From: SG8-38 sp041576815 | GTDB taxonomy: Bacteria; Myxococcota_A; Polyangia; Polyangiales; Houyiibacteriaceae | Direction of reading: 5' to 3' | Length of the DNA stretch: 21,068 bases | Assembly (NCBI GenBank): GCA_041576815.1 | Contig: JBFGKE010000051.1 | Coordinates: 1 to 21,068 of the forward strand | The notes under the pieces: model-generated | Database searches by the model: none | Told to the model about the DNA's origin: nothing | The model's input: only the letters and a program-made list of their open reading frames with translations | In this document: piece after piece, positions 20,851 to 21,068 of the stretch | Layout: every line of letters begins with the position of its first letter | How positions within the stretch are numbered: position 1 is the stretch's first letter | Translations under genes and position numbers: made by a program

Positions 20851-21068
20851 ATGCGATCTTCCATCGGTTGGCTCTGGCGAATCGCGTTGGCATCGTCGGC
20901 GTTCGGATTGGCCCTTTACGCGTTTCGCCAGGGGGTGCTCGTCTCCGACCGACCGGAGGTCGAAGGCGCCGGGATCTTGACGCACGTCTACTACTCACTC
21001 GGGCTCTTCGTGTTTGGCGGGCTCGATCTGGGCGTCCCCGTGGCCGGGCCGACCGCCGCGCGAGGGGC
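20851..21068 (+). CDS. Partial membrane protein, runs off the window
   Basis: Seventy-two codons starting at the ATG 12 bp after the monooxygenase stop and open to the window end. The N-terminus (residues 5-24, IGWLWRIALASSAFGLALYA) is a membrane helix or signal anchor. Residues 42-63 (ILTHVYYSLGLFVFGGLDLG, then VPVAG) look like a second, re-entrant or pore-type hydrophobic segment. The pattern vaguely recalls the membrane part of potassium-channel or TrkA-N-type proteins, but too little is present to say. The close spacing suggests co-transcription with the monooxygenase gene, although no good Shine-Dalgarno is visible. Confidence 0.6.
   Translation, partial: MRSSIGWLWRIALASSAFGLALYAFRQGVLVSDRPEVEGAGILTHVYYSLGLFVFGGLDLGVPVAGPTAARG

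Noticed and set aside
1..21068. CRISPR array, transposon, phage, toxin-antitoxin or defence island
   Set aside because: No regularly spaced repeats, transposase or integrase motifs, or known defence genes were seen; gene style and codon use look uniform along the window.

Overview
This window is high-GC bacterial DNA with tightly packed genes on both strands, short intergenic gaps, and many GTG or TTG starts. The gene content points to a myxobacterium-like organism (phylum Myxococcota; order not determinable here). It includes a Ser/Thr kinase with a PEGA tail, an FHA-type sigma-54 activator, several lipoproteins with low-complexity linkers after the lipobox, a kelch-type lipoprotein and a peptidylglycine-monooxygenase-like lipoprotein. 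All assignments rest on reading motifs by eye; no database search was possible. No tRNA, rRNA, CRISPR array, transposase or phage gene was recognised.

Layout. (1) 17-3045: glnS on the minus strand, a divergent membrane-anchored rhodanese plus DsbA-fold pair on the plus strand, and a 50-residue membrane protein on the minus strand. (2) 3187-6945, minus strand: a cytochrome P450 whose start codon almost touches a perfect operator-like palindrome, and upstream of it a LuxR-type regulator with a four-cysteine cluster coupled to a DHH phosphoesterase. (3) 6945-9569: two divergent glycosyltransferases separated by only 41 bp, the second overlapping a SAM methyltransferase gene; this looks like a surface-glycan or glycolipid cluster. 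(4) 9651-10373: an orphan multi-pass membrane protein that resembles the sensor half of a histidine kinase cut off just before its H-box.

(5) 10370-18429, minus strand, is the most interesting block. In transcription order it encodes a diheme cytochrome c-DM13 lipoprotein, a kelch-repeat lipoprotein, a PEGA/helical-repeat lipoprotein with a C-terminal membrane segment, a Ser/Thr kinase with a periplasmic PEGA domain, and an FHA-AAA+-Fis sigma-54 activator. Two of the junctions are 4-bp GTGA overlaps. Directly after the activator comes a 143-bp gap with two copies of a 21-bp dyad repeat, a 17-bp imperfect palindrome and a near-consensus -24/-12 sigma-54 promoter at the right distance from a perfect Shine-Dalgarno. 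These lead into a lipoprotein with a glycine/aromatic repeat tail. I read this as a self-contained envelope-signalling circuit: envelope lipoproteins or redox proteins, then kinase, FHA activator, and a sigma-54-driven lipoprotein. The parts are visible; their connection is inferred.

(6) 18585-21068, plus strand: a fumarylacetoacetate-hydrolase-family enzyme with an N-terminal membrane anchor, a lipoprotein carrying all six candidate copper ligands of the PHM/DBM monooxygenase fold, and the start of a membrane protein that runs off the window. No gene-free stretch exceeds 300 bases; the longest gap (6734-6944) holds a likely terminator and promoter.
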